DNA from: Heterotrichella gracilis
Taxonomy: Eukaryota; Sar; Xanthophyceae; Tribonematales; Xanthonemataceae
Length of the DNA: 64,000 bases
Direction: 5' to 3'
Assembly (NCBI GenBank): GCA_032358255.1
Contig: JAULBX010021187.1
Coordinates: 1 to 64,000 of the forward strand
The position numbers and the translations under genes were made by a program. Within the stretch, counting starts at the first letter, position 1. Every line of letters starts with the position of its first letter. The notes under the pieces are model-generated. The model was not told the DNA's origin. It did not search any database and saw nothing but the letters and a program-made list of their open reading frames with translations. Positions 46,301-57,980 of the stretch are shown here, one piece after another.

Positions 46301-48513
46301 ACAACATGCTCTGACGGTGTTGCATTATGCTGCCCCTGGGCACAATCGTGTGCTACGGTTAATTGCCCGCCTTCTACTCCTTGCATCTGCATGACATGCC
46401 TCCATCCTGTGCATAAAAATTTACCTGAAGAACTACCCTCTGCAGATATTACCCTCTGCAGCTGCTGGTAAATTACTGGCCTTCTCCACTAATCCTCACG
46501 TGATGCCTGCAGGCCTGATGGTTCTGTACATGATAGTTGTGCGTGACTTGCTGGTTGGGAGCCACGATGTCCCGGGGCTGCTGGCAGAGCCACTGGCGGA
46601 TCCATACGTGGCGCTGGCGGTTGTGGCGGTCACTGCAATTGCTCCAGTGGTGTCGTTTGGGTAAGAAAGCCCCCCTCATTAGCATGCACACTGCCTAGCG
46701 CATAGCCTGTTGCTACTCAAATACCACTCGAGGTTGCGCAGTTTGCATTCCAGGCTTGGGGTTATTGGTCAGAACCATGGTGCAGGGTTTCCCTCACGCT
46801 GCTCTTGGCCCTCAGCAAGAAGTTTTGCCCAATTGGCACGCACAACCACCCGGGGGGTGGCGGCACTGGGGATAGGGGAAGACGCCATGCCACGGTGGCC
46901 CTGGCCAATATTGCAGGGTTTAATTTTAAGGGTTTCCATCACCCAGCTTTAGGGTTTTGCTCACGCTGCTCCCTGCCCTAGCAGGTCCTTCACCCCCCTG
47001 GCAGGCACAAACACCCTTGGGGTGGCAGCGCTAGCGATGTGGGCAGGCGCCATGGTTGCCCTAGCCACAATCGCAGCTGCCAGCGGTCATGCCTGTACCA
47101 TTCCCGCGTGGCCGGCGGTGGAGGCGCTGGGGACCAATCCGTGGGCGGTGGTTACTCAAATTTTGGCGCAGATCCCCGTGCTGGTGCTGGCGTACCTGTC
47201 CCACAGCTCGCTGCACCCGCTGGTTGACAAGGTGGGTGATGCTTGGGGGGCGAAACATATGTTGTCCCCATGCAAGACTTGTTATGCTGGATTAGTCAGC
47301 ATCGAGCCCTGGTGAAATGCGTTCATCAGCTTTGCACTCTTTCAGCAGTGTAAGCTCTCCCTATCCACACTACAATATTGGCAGAACAGGTATGCACTCA
47401 TGCCATCACGGGCTTCATTTTCTTCTATTTGTATTAAGTATTTATTGTATACTTTCCAGGTGCGTGCACGCAACCCTGACTGGCGCCGCACCAAGCCACG
47501 TCTGGATGCTGTCATTGGCTCGGCAGTCTTCCTGAGCACTGCCATCTTCCTCGCAATAGCGCTTTCTGCCCTCACAGTGTTTGGCACCAGGTAATGACAG
47601 GCTCCAACGTTTTCCCCATAGTAAAACGTTTTTCATTGGGTTGCACGGTAGAGGATGCAGTGGATCGAGTGCAACGGATGTCAAATTCAATTTGTAGAGT
47701 TCTCTCACTATTGTACTCAACATGTCTCAGACTGCAAGGACAGGCTGCATCTCTAAAAATCATTTGATATTTACCTGTGTATCAAGAACAGAAATGGAAT
47801 ATACACTATCACAATATATTTACTTTTGTTTGTGGCACCAGGGGCCTGCACTCTGATGTCATCATGAGCTTCCATCAGGACACCCTGGACCAGCTGGTGG
47901 GCCCCACCTTAGGCGCGGCACTGACGCTGGGGTTTCGAATCGCCTACCTCATGGCTATTGTGGCCAGCTTTCCCCATGCCATGGTGCCCTACAGGGAGAG
48001 CCTGTGGAGGGTACTGTTTTTCCAGGCCTTGAAGGGGCCAGGTGGGTCCCCATTGGGCGGGAATGTTGAATATGCCAGTGTATGTCATTGCTGTGAGTGC
48101 CCCATTATTAATAATACTAAACGATCATGTAAAGAAAGAATTTGCAAAGACACAATATTGACATACCTTGGTGTTAGGATGAAATAAGGTTAATGTATTG
48201 CTAGTTATTTTGGTAACAACAGCATGTGGGCGCAGGCTTCTACCTTGTCACCTATACCTCCCTCACGGCTGTCTACCTCATCGCCGTCAACATCCACATC
48301 CATCGCCCCCTGCAGCTCTTGGGAGCAACCACAGGCACCACCATCGCCCTCCTATTCCCCGCACTGGTGGGGATCCGGCTGAAGCGCCACCACCTGTCTG
48401 CCCCGGGGGTGGTGCGCACCACGTGGGCGTGGGTGCTGGTGGTGCTGGGACTGGTGGCGGGGGTGGCGGGGGTGGTGCGGGCGTGGGCACTGCCCCTCCC
48501 ACACCTGGGCTAG
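40307..48513 (+). CDS. AAAP-type amino-acid transporter with ~700-residue N-terminal extension
   Basis: Membrane transporter resembling the amino acid/auxin permease family (SLC38/AVT type). Exons: 40307-40556, 40770-40915 and 41104-41314 (junction tentative), 41353-41614, 41831-41945, 42296-42458, 42939-43090, 43301-43769, 43928-44169, 44518-44635, 45177-45285, 46080-46189, 46513-46660, 46985-47231, 47460-47590, 47842-48041, 48236-48513. All phases agree; 1116 residues. Residues 1-700 are Pro/Ser/Gln/Glu-rich and disordered, with a short coiled coil (QRIERAKEEAAHFRELRKEA). The transporter core opens with AKAILGVGVLAIPKVF and has about ten hydrophobic segments, including WVGAAVLDLALVVNSFG, VLYMIVVRDLL and PHAMVPYRESLWRVLF. 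The intron at 41315-41352 would be only 38 nt. If the N-terminal exons belong to a separate gene, the transporter would lack a start, so one gene is favoured. Confidence 0.75.
45027..45060 (+). repeat. Copy of first transmembrane exon acceptor edge
   Basis: Resembles 45171-45205: CCCCAGGTATGCTTGCC followed by CCCAAAGTGT. The acceptor is preserved about 145 bp upstream of the true one. Confidence 0.85.
45358..45762 (+). repeat. Two further decayed copies of the first transmembrane exon
   Basis: Copies at 45358-45451 and 45668-45762 match the exon at 45177-45285 almost end to end, each keeping the final GCTCAGG donor block. Flanks are duplicated too: the phrase starting GCAACCAGC recurs at about 45296 and 45578. 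The unit is therefore about 300 bp, three copies in tandem. Confidence 0.92.
46221..46266 (+). repeat. Copy of transporter exon 12 donor edge
   Basis: Resembles 46147-46193 (GTGCTTGACCTGGCACTG block), with a TTTAGGG-like variant just before it. The donor G is changed (TTTAGTAAG). Confidence 0.9.
46791..46916 (+). repeat. Decayed copy of transporter exon 14 acceptor edge
   Basis: Resembles 46956-47075: intron end, acceptor and the first 80 bp of the exon encoding TPLAGTNTLGVAALAMW. Numerous substitutions; same orientation. TTTAGGGTTTT lies between copy and parent. Confidence 0.88.
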
Positions 48514-48534
48514 GGGGGCAGGGGAGGTGGTGAA

Positions 48535-48740
48535 ACCCTCAGCCACTTCCATCTCCCTCCAAATTCCTGGCGTAGTGGGGGTGTAGCTGGAGCGCCACAA
48601 CCTGATGGCGCAGGGGCGGTGCGCCTGTCACTGTGCCGCACTGTGCGGGGGTGTTTGTTGTTGGTGCTTGGGCTGGTGGTAGGGGTGGTGCAGGTGATGG
48701 CCCTGCTCCCCACCCCCCTCCCCCGTACCTGCGCTAGCAG
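48535..48740 (+). repeat. Decayed copy of transporter last exon beyond the stop
   Basis: Resembles about 48340-48535, the last part of the final exon with its GC-rich Gly/Val codons, placed directly after the stop codon. Confidence 0.85.
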
Positions 48741-50080
48741 GGTGGGGGTGGTTGAATGTTCCCCACCCTACTTGGGGTAAGGATATACTGGGTGCTGGTG
48801 GCCCACCAGTAGGGGCATATGGCCATATGGGAAATCTTTGACGGGGTTGCAGCAGCATGCCCACGCTGCCAGTGTATGTAGGTATCATAATGAGACATGT
48901 TGTGCTTGCCAAGGTGATTTGTGACACAGCCGTTGGACCCAGCAAGACGCTCATAACCCATTGTCACTCCCTTCTGGATTGTCTGGTTGGTTGTTGCAGT
49001 AGCAGCTAGCTTTGAGACGCTGGGACGAATGGGACATTGGTTGCCGCAGCCAATGTGGGCCACGCCAAGTTGATCACTTCTGAGCCTAGTCGATGTTCAA
49101 CTTAACAGGCATGCCCTCGAGGTGCCCTGATCAGTCAATCATTATGAAGTTTAATGGGTTTAACCCAGACTAGGTACCACACGTAAGGTGTAACGCCAGA
49201 ATTTGGTTCCGCATTTGCAATTGACTCATGCTTGGATATCAATGGTTGCATGCATCATGATGGGAGGCAACAGGCTGTGCGCTATCAGTAGACTAGGCTA
49301 GGCCAGGTTTCGACGTTCAACAACTTGTTGCCAATAAATTATACAGCGCATCTCTCATGACACCGGCTCTCGCATGGCCTGAGTATGCACAGGTCGCCGC
49401 AGCTGCGCAGCATGGCATCAATGGACCATTGGCCTAGTTGGTAGGGGTCAGGCGTGGCGCAGCGTTCGAACACCGTGATGGGTGATCAGTGGCACGTGCG
49501 CAGCCTGCACCTAAGGTGTCACTGACCGACTCAAGTGTGTGGATTGGTGGATAATATGGTTACATGGGCACCTGTGGATGATACCTCAACAGGTTGGTCC
49601 AGTAGGGGTGGTATCTCAGCATGCTCCAAGCAGCCAGCATCAGTTGCATCGTGAAACAAGGGGTGCCTGGTCACCACTGGCTAAATTGGGCACAATTGGG
49701 AGCGAAGTGGGGTAATTGCCAAGGACATCAACATTAGCGTTTGTGGAAACCGTGTTTGTGCTCTGCCCAGCAGTAAACAGCTGCGTTGGCGGGTGCCGCC
49801 ACACTGCTCCGAGACAGAGCAGAGCAAGCCACTCCACCAGCAAACATTAGACAGGGCTGATCGTCCAGGCGGCGTTGCAAAGGATCGAGCCCATCAACAG
49901 CTGGTTGCTAAAGCGCACACATCCAAGAGGCTGCTGTGCCGTTGTTGACAAGTGGCAGGCAGCTGGCAGGCCAATTCCGGACCCCAAAACCACGCCCCAG
50001 TGAACAGGAATAGGCCTGGCACGCACGCGTGGCTCGCACAACCTCCTGCCATGGGCGACACCCCCGGTGGCTTTGCAGCA
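48741..50080. other. Intergenic between convergent transporter and LSM6
   Basis: No supported gene. It includes a stretch with RNA-polymerase-III-like box motifs near 49428-49475 that does not fold as a tRNA. Confidence 0.55.
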
Positions 50081-51045
50081 TTAGCTGTTCTTGAGCGTGC
50101 TGATGTACAGGACTGCAGCAGGAGGTAGCACAGTAAAAGGGTGCAGCGTTACAGGGCCACTAACGCAGCATGAGGTTCCAGTGCAACAGGGTACACGTGC
50201 AGAGTACCGTACCAGGGAGCATGTGACTGGGCGCACTTGCACAGTGTCAGGAATTTAGTGACAGGGCGCACTCATACAGTAAGGAGCCTATTTTGATAGA
50301 GCTACCATGACCCTCACCGTTGTTTCCGCGTATGAAGGCATCCCCGTACTTGTTCTTCAGCTGCCCGTTGCTGTACTCCTCTGTTTGCTCCATGGCGATG
50401 TTCATGTAGCCATCGAGGCAGGCCAGTATCCCTGCAACGGCACGTGGACCTCACTTCCAACAAACGCATACAAGTGCCCACTTCCAGCAATACGGTGCTG
50501 GCTGCATTTAGAGTTTGTATAGAGCAATAGGCAAGCAGGTCCCACAGCTTGATAGCCAGCCAAGTGGCACAGGTTATCGATGGTGACCTTCCTGACTGAC
50601 AGAGAGTTTGCAAGAGGCTGGCAGTTGGCCACGGGTTGTGTTGACACAAAGTGCACGGCACGCCACCACTGTTGATGGATGCATTCCGCCTTGGGGACGA
50701 AGCGTGCTGGTACTGTGAACTGTTGCGCACCATTATTGACCGGCATATGCATGCATTATGTAAACGACTGTTTCGGCACTGCAGATGTCTCACATACAAA
50801 CGCGACTACTGGTGCTGTTATCAAAGAAATGGGATAGCACACCAGGTCGACTAGTGTGGAAAGCATCTGCACAAGTTCGCTCGAGTTGCTGCCTAACCGC
50901 AGAGCGTTTGGCAATCGGTGTTTTGCTCACCTCTGTAATCTACGCCCGAGTTCAGTTTCACAACTACAGGTTTGCCTTTGATGGACTTCAGAAACTCTGC
51001 TGGTGTCTTTGATGACGAGGCACTGGGCGCAATCCCCTCCGCCAT
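50081..51045 (-). CDS. LSM6: U6 snRNA-associated Sm-like protein LSM6
   Basis: Subunit of the heptameric LSM rings: LSM2-8 stabilises U6 snRNA in the nucleus, LSM1-7 acts in cytoplasmic mRNA decay. Exons on the minus strand: 50931-51045, 50318-50431, 50081-50112; 86 residues, the family's size. The start MAEGIAPSASSSKTP leads into AEFLKSIKGKPVVVKLNSG (Sm1 motif), then LACLDGYMNIAMEQTEEY. The Sm2 motif is GDAFIRGNNVLYIS. The last coding exon is only 32 nt. The neighbouring start is divergent at 522 bp. No echoes. Confidence 0.97.
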
Positions 51046-51566
51046 CTGATGAGAAGGTTGGATATCAACCGGGGTGGATGGAAGCAGCGGGCAGCAAGGA
51101 TAAGCCTTTTCCAAACACGGACGATTTTCCAAGCAAACGGTCAGCTCAATGTCGCGGAACAAACAACCAAAAAGATATGCTGCCACTTGGTGTGTTCAAA
51201 GACAAGGGGACTGTAGTGTGGGCTAATTAGTGGTAACTTTAAGTAACTTGGCACAGCTACAAACAGCTATTGTGTGCATATGACCGTGAATTCATACGTT
51301 AACGCGCATTCTTGGACCTATTATGCGTCCTCTTCTTATGAACTTCATACCTGCGATGCATGCATGCGTTTCTGCACTGCCCGCGGGCACGTATTGGCAG
51401 TGATATCAATAGTATTGGGTGCTCACTTATTAGGGCCAAAGGACAAGCGTGCCGGACACCTGTTGGTTGCGAGCACCTCTGCCAAACTGCTCGACGCAGT
51501 ACACGGGGTGTGACCAACGTGGGTCTTATTGCACTTGGGTCTGCATTGCATGCATAGGTTACACCA
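51046..51566. promoter_or_regulatory. Shared upstream region of LSM6 and ICMT-like gene
   Basis: 521-bp divergent gap with TGCATGCATGC near 51356 and 51546. No specific element can be assigned. Confidence 0.4.
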
Positions 51567-52673
51567 ATGCAGCTCGAGCCCAAGTTCTGGAGCAGCTATC
51601 CAGCTGCCCTGTTTGGAACGGTCGCAATCTTGGTGCTTGCGATACGGCTCTACTGGTATGAAGTTGCCCACTGGAGGCACAAGCTGTCCGTCAACAGACA
51701 AGGCCTCCTGGAAGTGCTCCTGATGGCTCAGTACAGTCTAGGTAAGGTTGCCCGGTAGCAGTACTGGACGTGTCCGGGAGAAGGAGGGTCTGCAAAGGAT
51801 AGGCAAGTTCTTAGCAATATGTAGCACTCTGTCTCTGGACCCTTGGCTCAGCTGTCCATGGCAAAGTGAGGCAAGGCAGTGGGTTGTCAGCAGCGCTAGG
51901 AAGTGGGTTGTCAGCAGCGCATCCCCTCGGATTTGCAGGAACCATGGTGATACCAGCTGTATTCATCTGCACGTCTAGCTTGGACTGGGCAAACTGCAGA
52001 CTACCCAACTTTCTGGGCCTGCTGGCCAACTTGGGTGGCACCCTCTTGCTGCTCTGTGGGTTCTGGTGGTTTTGTCAAGCCCATAGGTGCGACTCCTGCT
52101 CTTTCCATTGTCATCCATGCAGTGGAATGGGTTTCCGAGTCCTGACAGCGGTGCGCTATATGCAGCACTATGGGGCACCTCTGGAGTTCCACGCTGCAGC
52201 TGAAAGCCAGCCACAAGCTTGTTACAGGTCAGCCTGTAAGCCTTTTTGGCTGTGGGAAACTCTCTTGCCTTGCACAGTGCCCTTTCCCTGACAGCTGGGT
52301 GTGGTCGCAGAGGGAGTGTTCAACCAGTGCAGGCACCCCATGTACCTGAGTTTCTTTTTGCAAGGATGGGCCCAGCTGCTATTGCTGCAGAACTACATAG
52401 CCGGTAAGATAGCCAGTATGAACAGCCCACGTGCACTGGGGTTCGTCACTGCATGGATTTGCTGCGTTTGCAGCAGTGCAGTGAAAAGGTTCTCCTGTGG
52501 CTGCACCAGGCCCAGCTGGCTTGTTGACCGCCGCCATGCTCTACTACTGCCGCGTCAACCGCGAAGAGCAGATGATGCACGCAAGGTTTGGGTGGCGGTG
52601 GACAGAGTACAAGGCGAGCACACCCGCACTCATCCCCACAGTGCAAAAGTGGATGAGCAAAACCCACAAGTAG
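51567..52673 (+). CDS. Membrane methyltransferase, isoprenylcysteine carboxyl methyltransferase-like
   Basis: Small polytopic membrane protein of the ICMT/PEMT-like superfamily. Exons: 51567-51741, 51939-52086, 52166-52227, 52311-52403, 52510-52673; 213 residues. Hydrophobic segments include AALFGTVAILVLAIRLYW, FLGLLANLGGTLLLLCGFWW and GLLTAAMLYYCRV. The AdoMet-binding signature is visible across exons 3-4: WSSTLQLKASHKLVTEGVF followed by CRHPMYLSFF. The C-terminal NREEQMMHARFG and WTEYKAST match the family's EExxxxxxFGxxY motif. The acceptor choices for exons 3 and 4 are fixed by recovering this signature in phase. Whether the substrate is a prenyl-cysteine, lipid or other cannot be told. 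Confidence 0.9.
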
Positions 52674-53186
52674 AATAGTGTTACAACAACAGCGCTGGCA
52701 TACTGTCCTCAGCAGCAGGACACGTCTGCAGTTCTGTGACCAGGCCACAGGTTCTTTACAGTGCGTGACAGCCTAAACTGCGGCGTGGACAGCACACACG
52801 TTGAATACCTGCTGGGACCACCTCCCCAAGTGTTTGAGCAAGAAAATTGTCACCAGCTTGCTAAAGTACTGTGACGTGCCCTTTGTCTCAACCAGCTACA
52901 GAGGCCAACAGGAATGTGCAAAAACAGGCGCGTAACTGGCCTGCTGGTCCTGAATGACAACAGCTCCCCCCAACACCCATCAATTTCGTTGCCTACCCAT
53001 CACACTATTGAGTGGCATGCACACAACCTGCCACCAGTGGACTGTAATATGAGTAGGCTCTAAAGTACCGGTAGTCAGGATGAACTTCCTACTGCAGTGC
53101 CTTGCTCTCACCCAGAGGGCCAGCCATTCGAGTGGGGGCTGGGGCTAGGGTAGGCACTGCCAACTAGGCAGGCAACGGGACTCAAG
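52674..53186. other. Intergenic between convergent genes
   Basis: 513 bp of 3' flanks. Nothing recognised. Confidence 0.6.
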
Positions 53187-53567
53187 CTACTCGGGGGGTG
53201 CCCAATCGCCCATAGTCGTCTTTTGCAGCCATCTCCGATACTCGTTCCCAAATCCGTATTTGACGAGGTTCTCAGTCAGCTCCTGGTTAGACTTGGCAGT
53301 GGCAGCCTTCAATTGCGCCTTGTGCAGAGCCAGAGCCAACTCCTCCCGCAGCTCCCTCCCGGCGCCCACCTCCTTCTTCCGCAGCTCCCACTCCCTGAGC
53401 TCCCTCTCGGCGTCCAGTCGACCCTGGCGACTACCTGCCCACCAGGATAAGGTACCTATGGCATATGTGACGCCTAACACAACTGCATAAGCCTTTGCGT
53501 ACTTTTGCACAGGCGCAAAGCCCATACGCAGGCTCTCCTCAACCGTATATTGCTCAACAGCACGCAT
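53187..53567 (-). CDS. Small orphan protein with one membrane segment and coiled coil
   Basis: Unrecognised 126-residue open frame without introns. The start MRAVEQYTVEESLRMGF is chosen as the first in-frame Met; the frame stays open upstream to an AG at 53589, so an upstream exon is possible. A hydrophobic segment (AYAVVLGVTYAIGTLSWW) is near 27-45, then a highly charged Glu/Arg/Lys coiled coil (about 50-100) and a C-terminus NEYRRWLQKTTMGDW. Topology resembles small organelle-membrane proteins, but I know no family. Codon use and the clean helix pattern suggest a real gene. Confidence 0.6.
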   Translation of the reverse strand: MRAVEQYTVEESLRMGFAPVQKYAKAYAVVLGVTYAIGTLSWWAGSRQGRLDAERELREWELRKKEVGAGRELREELALALHKAQLKAATAKSNQELTENLVKYGFGNEYRRWLQKTTMGDWAPPE

Positions 53568-54442
53568 GCCTGAACCGTTCCCACCACCCTGTCTACACAA
53601 TAAAAAGTATCAACAGAACCTTGTTGTTGCGCATGTATTGCTGGTATACAGCGAAGAGATAGGGGACCCTGCGCAAGTAAACTCGACCTTGTGCCTGCCA
53701 GTCTACGTGCATACAGCAACACAGTGTCCACCAACGCTTGACAGTGTGTGGATTACACAAGGCCAAGCACGTGTGGATGGGTCACAATGTGTCACTTTGG
53801 TCCGATAAGGCTGGCCACCTTACTGAGTCACATTGTGTTACAGCCAGAAACAGGTGGTAAGGTGGCTGTGCTGCCCGAAGCGGCTTGAAGTTCCGAACAT
53901 CAAACTCGTGAGCCAAGTTTCTGACCTTCAACCCTAAAACCCTAAACAGCCCGAGCTGCCCGTGATGGGCGAGGAGCACAGTGTGGTGAGGCAATGGGCA
54001 TTGCCATATTTTTCAAGATGGCATAAGCTGTTATCTTGGTCTTGAATGGGAAGTGTGTCAGTTACAAACAACTGATACAAGACTGTTGCAAGCCAATATC
54101 CGCTGGGTGAAAAAACCTGTTGCGGCTCCAATTTTCTTCTCAATGTAATTTCAACGCTCAAATCAAGTCTTTCCACAGAAAAGACACAAGGGATACACCC
54201 CACACACCTACTCGTGCCACATACACACTGTAACCACAGTGGTATCTCACAGTACATGCCTCACGACACTGCACACCTGACGTCAACCTCAGTAGCATGA
54301 TACAATAGTTGCATTCACTGCCTGGGCCCGCCCACCTGCTGACCAACAAGCCAGCTTTGCAAAGGCAGGGTGATAGAAAGGCGATGGCTCCAAGCGTCTG
54401 CGAGCCACTGCTGCCCAACCGTTGTTGAAAAGGCTAGCGCAT
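53568..54442. other. Upstream of orphan gene, downstream of SBPase
   Basis: No supported gene. Contains a CCCTAAAACCCTAAAC telomere-like tract at 53931-53947. Confidence 0.55.
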
Positions 54443-57400
54443 TTATGCAGCCACGGTGGCGTTCTCGGTCACCTTTTCAAAGCGTGGGGCCTTGCCTGCA
54501 GGGAACACAAACAGCCGTCAGGCACCTGGACACAATTGTAAGACACATTTGCAACACAGCTATTGTGTATGTACTCTGTATATGGATTCAAGGTAAAAGT
54601 GTCTTATCAGCGCACCTGTTGATGCCCACTTGAACAGGGGATCCTGTCAGCTCACTGCTCAGGTTTCAAATCCTGAACCCTAGGACGTGACCTCCAAGAA
54701 CTAAACCTACGGTGGGGTCCAGAATTAGGGTATCCAGTCTGCGCACGTACCGTACATGACCTTCTCGAAGCGCTCAACCTCGTCACGTGAGCCGTAGCAC
54801 ACTTGCGTCCGCTGGTCGTAGGCGGTGATGGGCACGTCAAGGGTGGAGACGCACAGGCCGTCTCCAGAGGAGTACCCGCCTGCCTTCTCGACCTGCACCA
54901 CATGCGCGGTTAGCACGCTGGTGCAGATGACGATCAAGACATTGACTGGGGATGCATCCACCCAACAATAAGGGCAACACGCCGGCACTTTGCCTTTCCC
55001 CTGCTACTAGTAAACATATGGCTGTGTGATGGCAATCAGGAGTTGAGTGGTGGTTGCATGGCATGCTAGTTGGAGCGGGGGGACTTGCTGGCTGCCATGA
55101 AATGAGGTGCATGCAAGACCTCCTGTAGATGCACTCAATGCGAATGCCGCACAGGATCCTCAACGTGTTTGAAGCTCTTTCCTGAGTTGCATGCCCATTT
55201 CTCACTCCACGTACGCTGCTGATCCACCGCGAACATGAGTACAACCTCCCCTCCCTACCCTCCCAGCCAGGTGCTTATAAAATTCAACATATTGCGCCCC
55301 CGCATCCGGGTGTTGCAGATGTATGTGTGCCACCCAGCTTGCATTCCAGGCATTGCACACACTTCAGCATACCCTGGTGACCACAACCACCCCACACACG
55401 CATGTACCAGCATACCCAATTGCACCCCACCCCACCCCACATATACCAGCAGCAGCTCCATCGGCGCCACCTCGACCCCACTGCACCTCCATTACCACCC
55501 CTCACCCCCACCCCCACACGCACCAGCAGACCCAGGGGCGCCACCTCGAACAGGATGCGCAGCTTGGCCTTAGTGGTGGGCGAGATGACGTTGGAGAACA
55601 CGCCCTTCTCCTTCACGATGATCTGGAACACGTCGGGCACCATGCCGCCGGTGTACCGCAGCGTGTACTTCTCGTCGATCCAGTACTTGATGAGCTCGGC
55701 GTACTGGGGGTTGTCGTTCACGGCGCGCAGGTTGCCGGGGGAGAACATCTTGCCCTCGCCTGCGGGGTTCAGGGATAGGGATTCAGGATTGCAACCTCGA
55801 AACAGGCGGTGGACCAACATTGCTGTGCGGGATATCCCCTCGCCTGCACAGAGGGACAGGGGGCGCAATCGCAGGTGCATGAGGGCGATATGTGCAAAAG
55901 GCTGCTGCTCATCTGCTGTGATGCAGGAATGCATGCAACTAGCCCACCCCCACCAATCATAGAGGGTCTTGAGATAGGGTTTCAAGCGCTGTTCATCCGC
56001 AGGACCCCGCCCATGCACCAACGTTGTGGGTCTCCTTCACCTGCACCCACCTGCCATCATTCTGCACCATGAACTAACTGATGCATCCCCTAGCCCCACC
56101 CACCCACCACCAACGCCCACACCCCGCCTACGCACCGATGTTGTAGGTCTCCTTCACGTGCACCCACTTGCCGTCGTCCTGCAGCAGGAACTCGTGGCAG
56201 CCCTCGGCCTCAGCCAGGGCGATGCAGTACACGGTGCGTGGGCCGTACACAAGCATGCCGGCGCCCGCCTGCTGGCGCCCGGTGATGTCCTTCAGCTTCT
56301 CCCCGGGCCACACTCCGAAGATGGTGCCCACAGAGAAGTTGGTGTCCACGATGGAGCTGCCATCCAGGGGGTCAAAGGCGACGCAGAAGCCCTCGCCCTG
56401 CACGTCCACCGGCTCGGGGACCTCCTCGGAGCAGGCGTACTTGACGGCGCCCTGTGCAGCAATACTGCCATGTCAGAAACCTCACCTAATACTCCTATGT
56501 AATCCCTGCTAGTACTTTGTCGTTGCGAGCGAGGGGGTGGGGAAAGGGGGGCGGCGTTGGGTTGTTTCCTGCACTTCACACATACACATAGGGAGGGGTA
56601 CTCAGCGCGGTAAGGAAGACCATCGGTACAAGCAACCAGTGGTAGCAAACCCATTCCAGGATGCTGCCGCTCTACCTGAACTTCTAGACCAGAATAGCAC
56701 TTCAGCATCCCAGAATGGATGTGCTACCACACGTTGCTAGTACCAGTGGTCTTGCTCAAAGCGCCTCCTTAAATGTATGACTGAAGTGCAACAAAGCAGA
56801 CCGCATTGACGGAAACACTGTGGACTCCAGTGCTGAATAAATATGGTGTCCAATGGGCAGGTGGCCAGGAGGGCTAGCCTGGCTCACACAGCTTGCCATT
56901 ATATATAGCAACTGCTTGTAGGCAGGTTGCCATGGGCCGCTGGTACTGTCGCATATAGCCAGCTGGCGCCAGTGAAGGTTGTCCATCAAGGAGCTGCACT
57001 TACCGAATACCTCAAGGACTCGAACAGCAGCTTGTCAGCCAGCAGGTCAACAGCCAGCTGCTCGTCACCGAAGCTGTTCATGCAGGCAGTGGCGCTGCAG
57101 GAGGCGGTCTTGACCTGTGAGAGAAAGGTCGGGTTTGGCTACAAAGTATTGCTTGTCAGACCAAGTACAATGTGGCACTAGGTCAGTCAAGTACTTGACT
57201 AGCTGCTAACACCCAAAAGCCAGTACATTTTTGCTTCAGTACTAGTTTGCACCTGACTACCAAGTTTGCTGCAAACATCCCCAATGTCCAGTCAAGCTCG
57301 AGTAGCTCAAAAAGAACAGGATGTTTCTGCCAGCGAAGAAAGTTTAATGACCGCACCTTGAAGGCAATGGTCCTGCCGGCCTCAGCCAGGCATGAGAACA

Positions 57401-57980
57401 CCTGCCTCAGCTTGGGGTCGGTGGTGGCCTCCAGGAGCCACTCCTCAAGGGAGTCGCCAATCTGCACGCAAACCCACACGTCAGCACGTTATACCTGCAA
57501 TGTGTTACGACACACGGCAATGCTCAACTGGTTGTGGAGTTGCAGCGAGCTGAAAAGGCAAAACAAGAGGACCCACCTTGGCCTGGGTGGCTAGGGCAGA
57601 CTTCTTGGAAGAAGACTTGAGTGCCTTCTTGCTGGAGACGGTCATGCCGGCATTGAAGGAGCTGGAGCGTGCTGAGGACACGTTCTGGCCCAGGAATGGG
57701 GCCTTGAAGGCAACCACCTGTGCAAGTTGAAAGGGTTGGTGTCACGAGACCAGTGGCAAAGGCAAATTGGTGTACTGTTTCGCCAAACCCAGAATGCGCC
57801 AGAGTAGGACGATCAGGGAACAGATAGGACGTTTGCGTAGTTTACAGCGCAAAGCTGTGCACGCTAGGGACGGATCTTTGCTAGGCATTCGTTCACCTTG
57901 GTGGAGCTCCTGGCACGGCCACCAGCGCTGCACGCAACCTTCTGAGCGACGGGCGCCCCAACGGAGAATGTGGTTGCCAT
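54443..57980 (-). CDS. SBP1: Sedoheptulose-1,7-bisphosphatase, plastid
   Basis: Calvin-cycle enzyme that hydrolyses sedoheptulose-1,7-bisphosphate in the stroma. Exons on the minus strand: 57897-57980, 57577-57717, 57357-57461, 57004-57114, 56136-56451, 55524-55759, 54751-54892, 54443-54495; 395 residues, full length. Residues 1-75 are a Ser/Ala/Lys-rich transit peptide. The redox-regulated pair Cys116/Cys121 lies in [17 protein letters not shown], as in plant enzymes controlled by thioredoxin. The metal and phosphate site motif is [15 protein letters not shown] (173-187), and YTGGMVPDV is the substrate loop. SBPase rather than FBPase is indicated by the CSATAC spacing and by [17 protein letters not shown]. 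One decayed exon copy lies in intron 5. Light regulation through thioredoxin is inferred from the cysteines. Confidence 0.98.
56003..56071 (-). repeat. Decayed copy of SBPase exon 5 donor edge
   Basis: Resembles 56123-56190, the exon end encoding [10 protein letters not shown] with its GTGCG donor. Located about 120 bp downstream in gene sense, same orientation, about one base in seven changed. Confidence 0.92.

Noticed and set aside
46080-48513. Transporter core as a separate gene from the upstream disordered exons
   Set aside because: The joint 44635/45177 restores AKAILGVGVLAIP in phase, and no start codon suits a separate gene, so one gene is favoured, though not proven.
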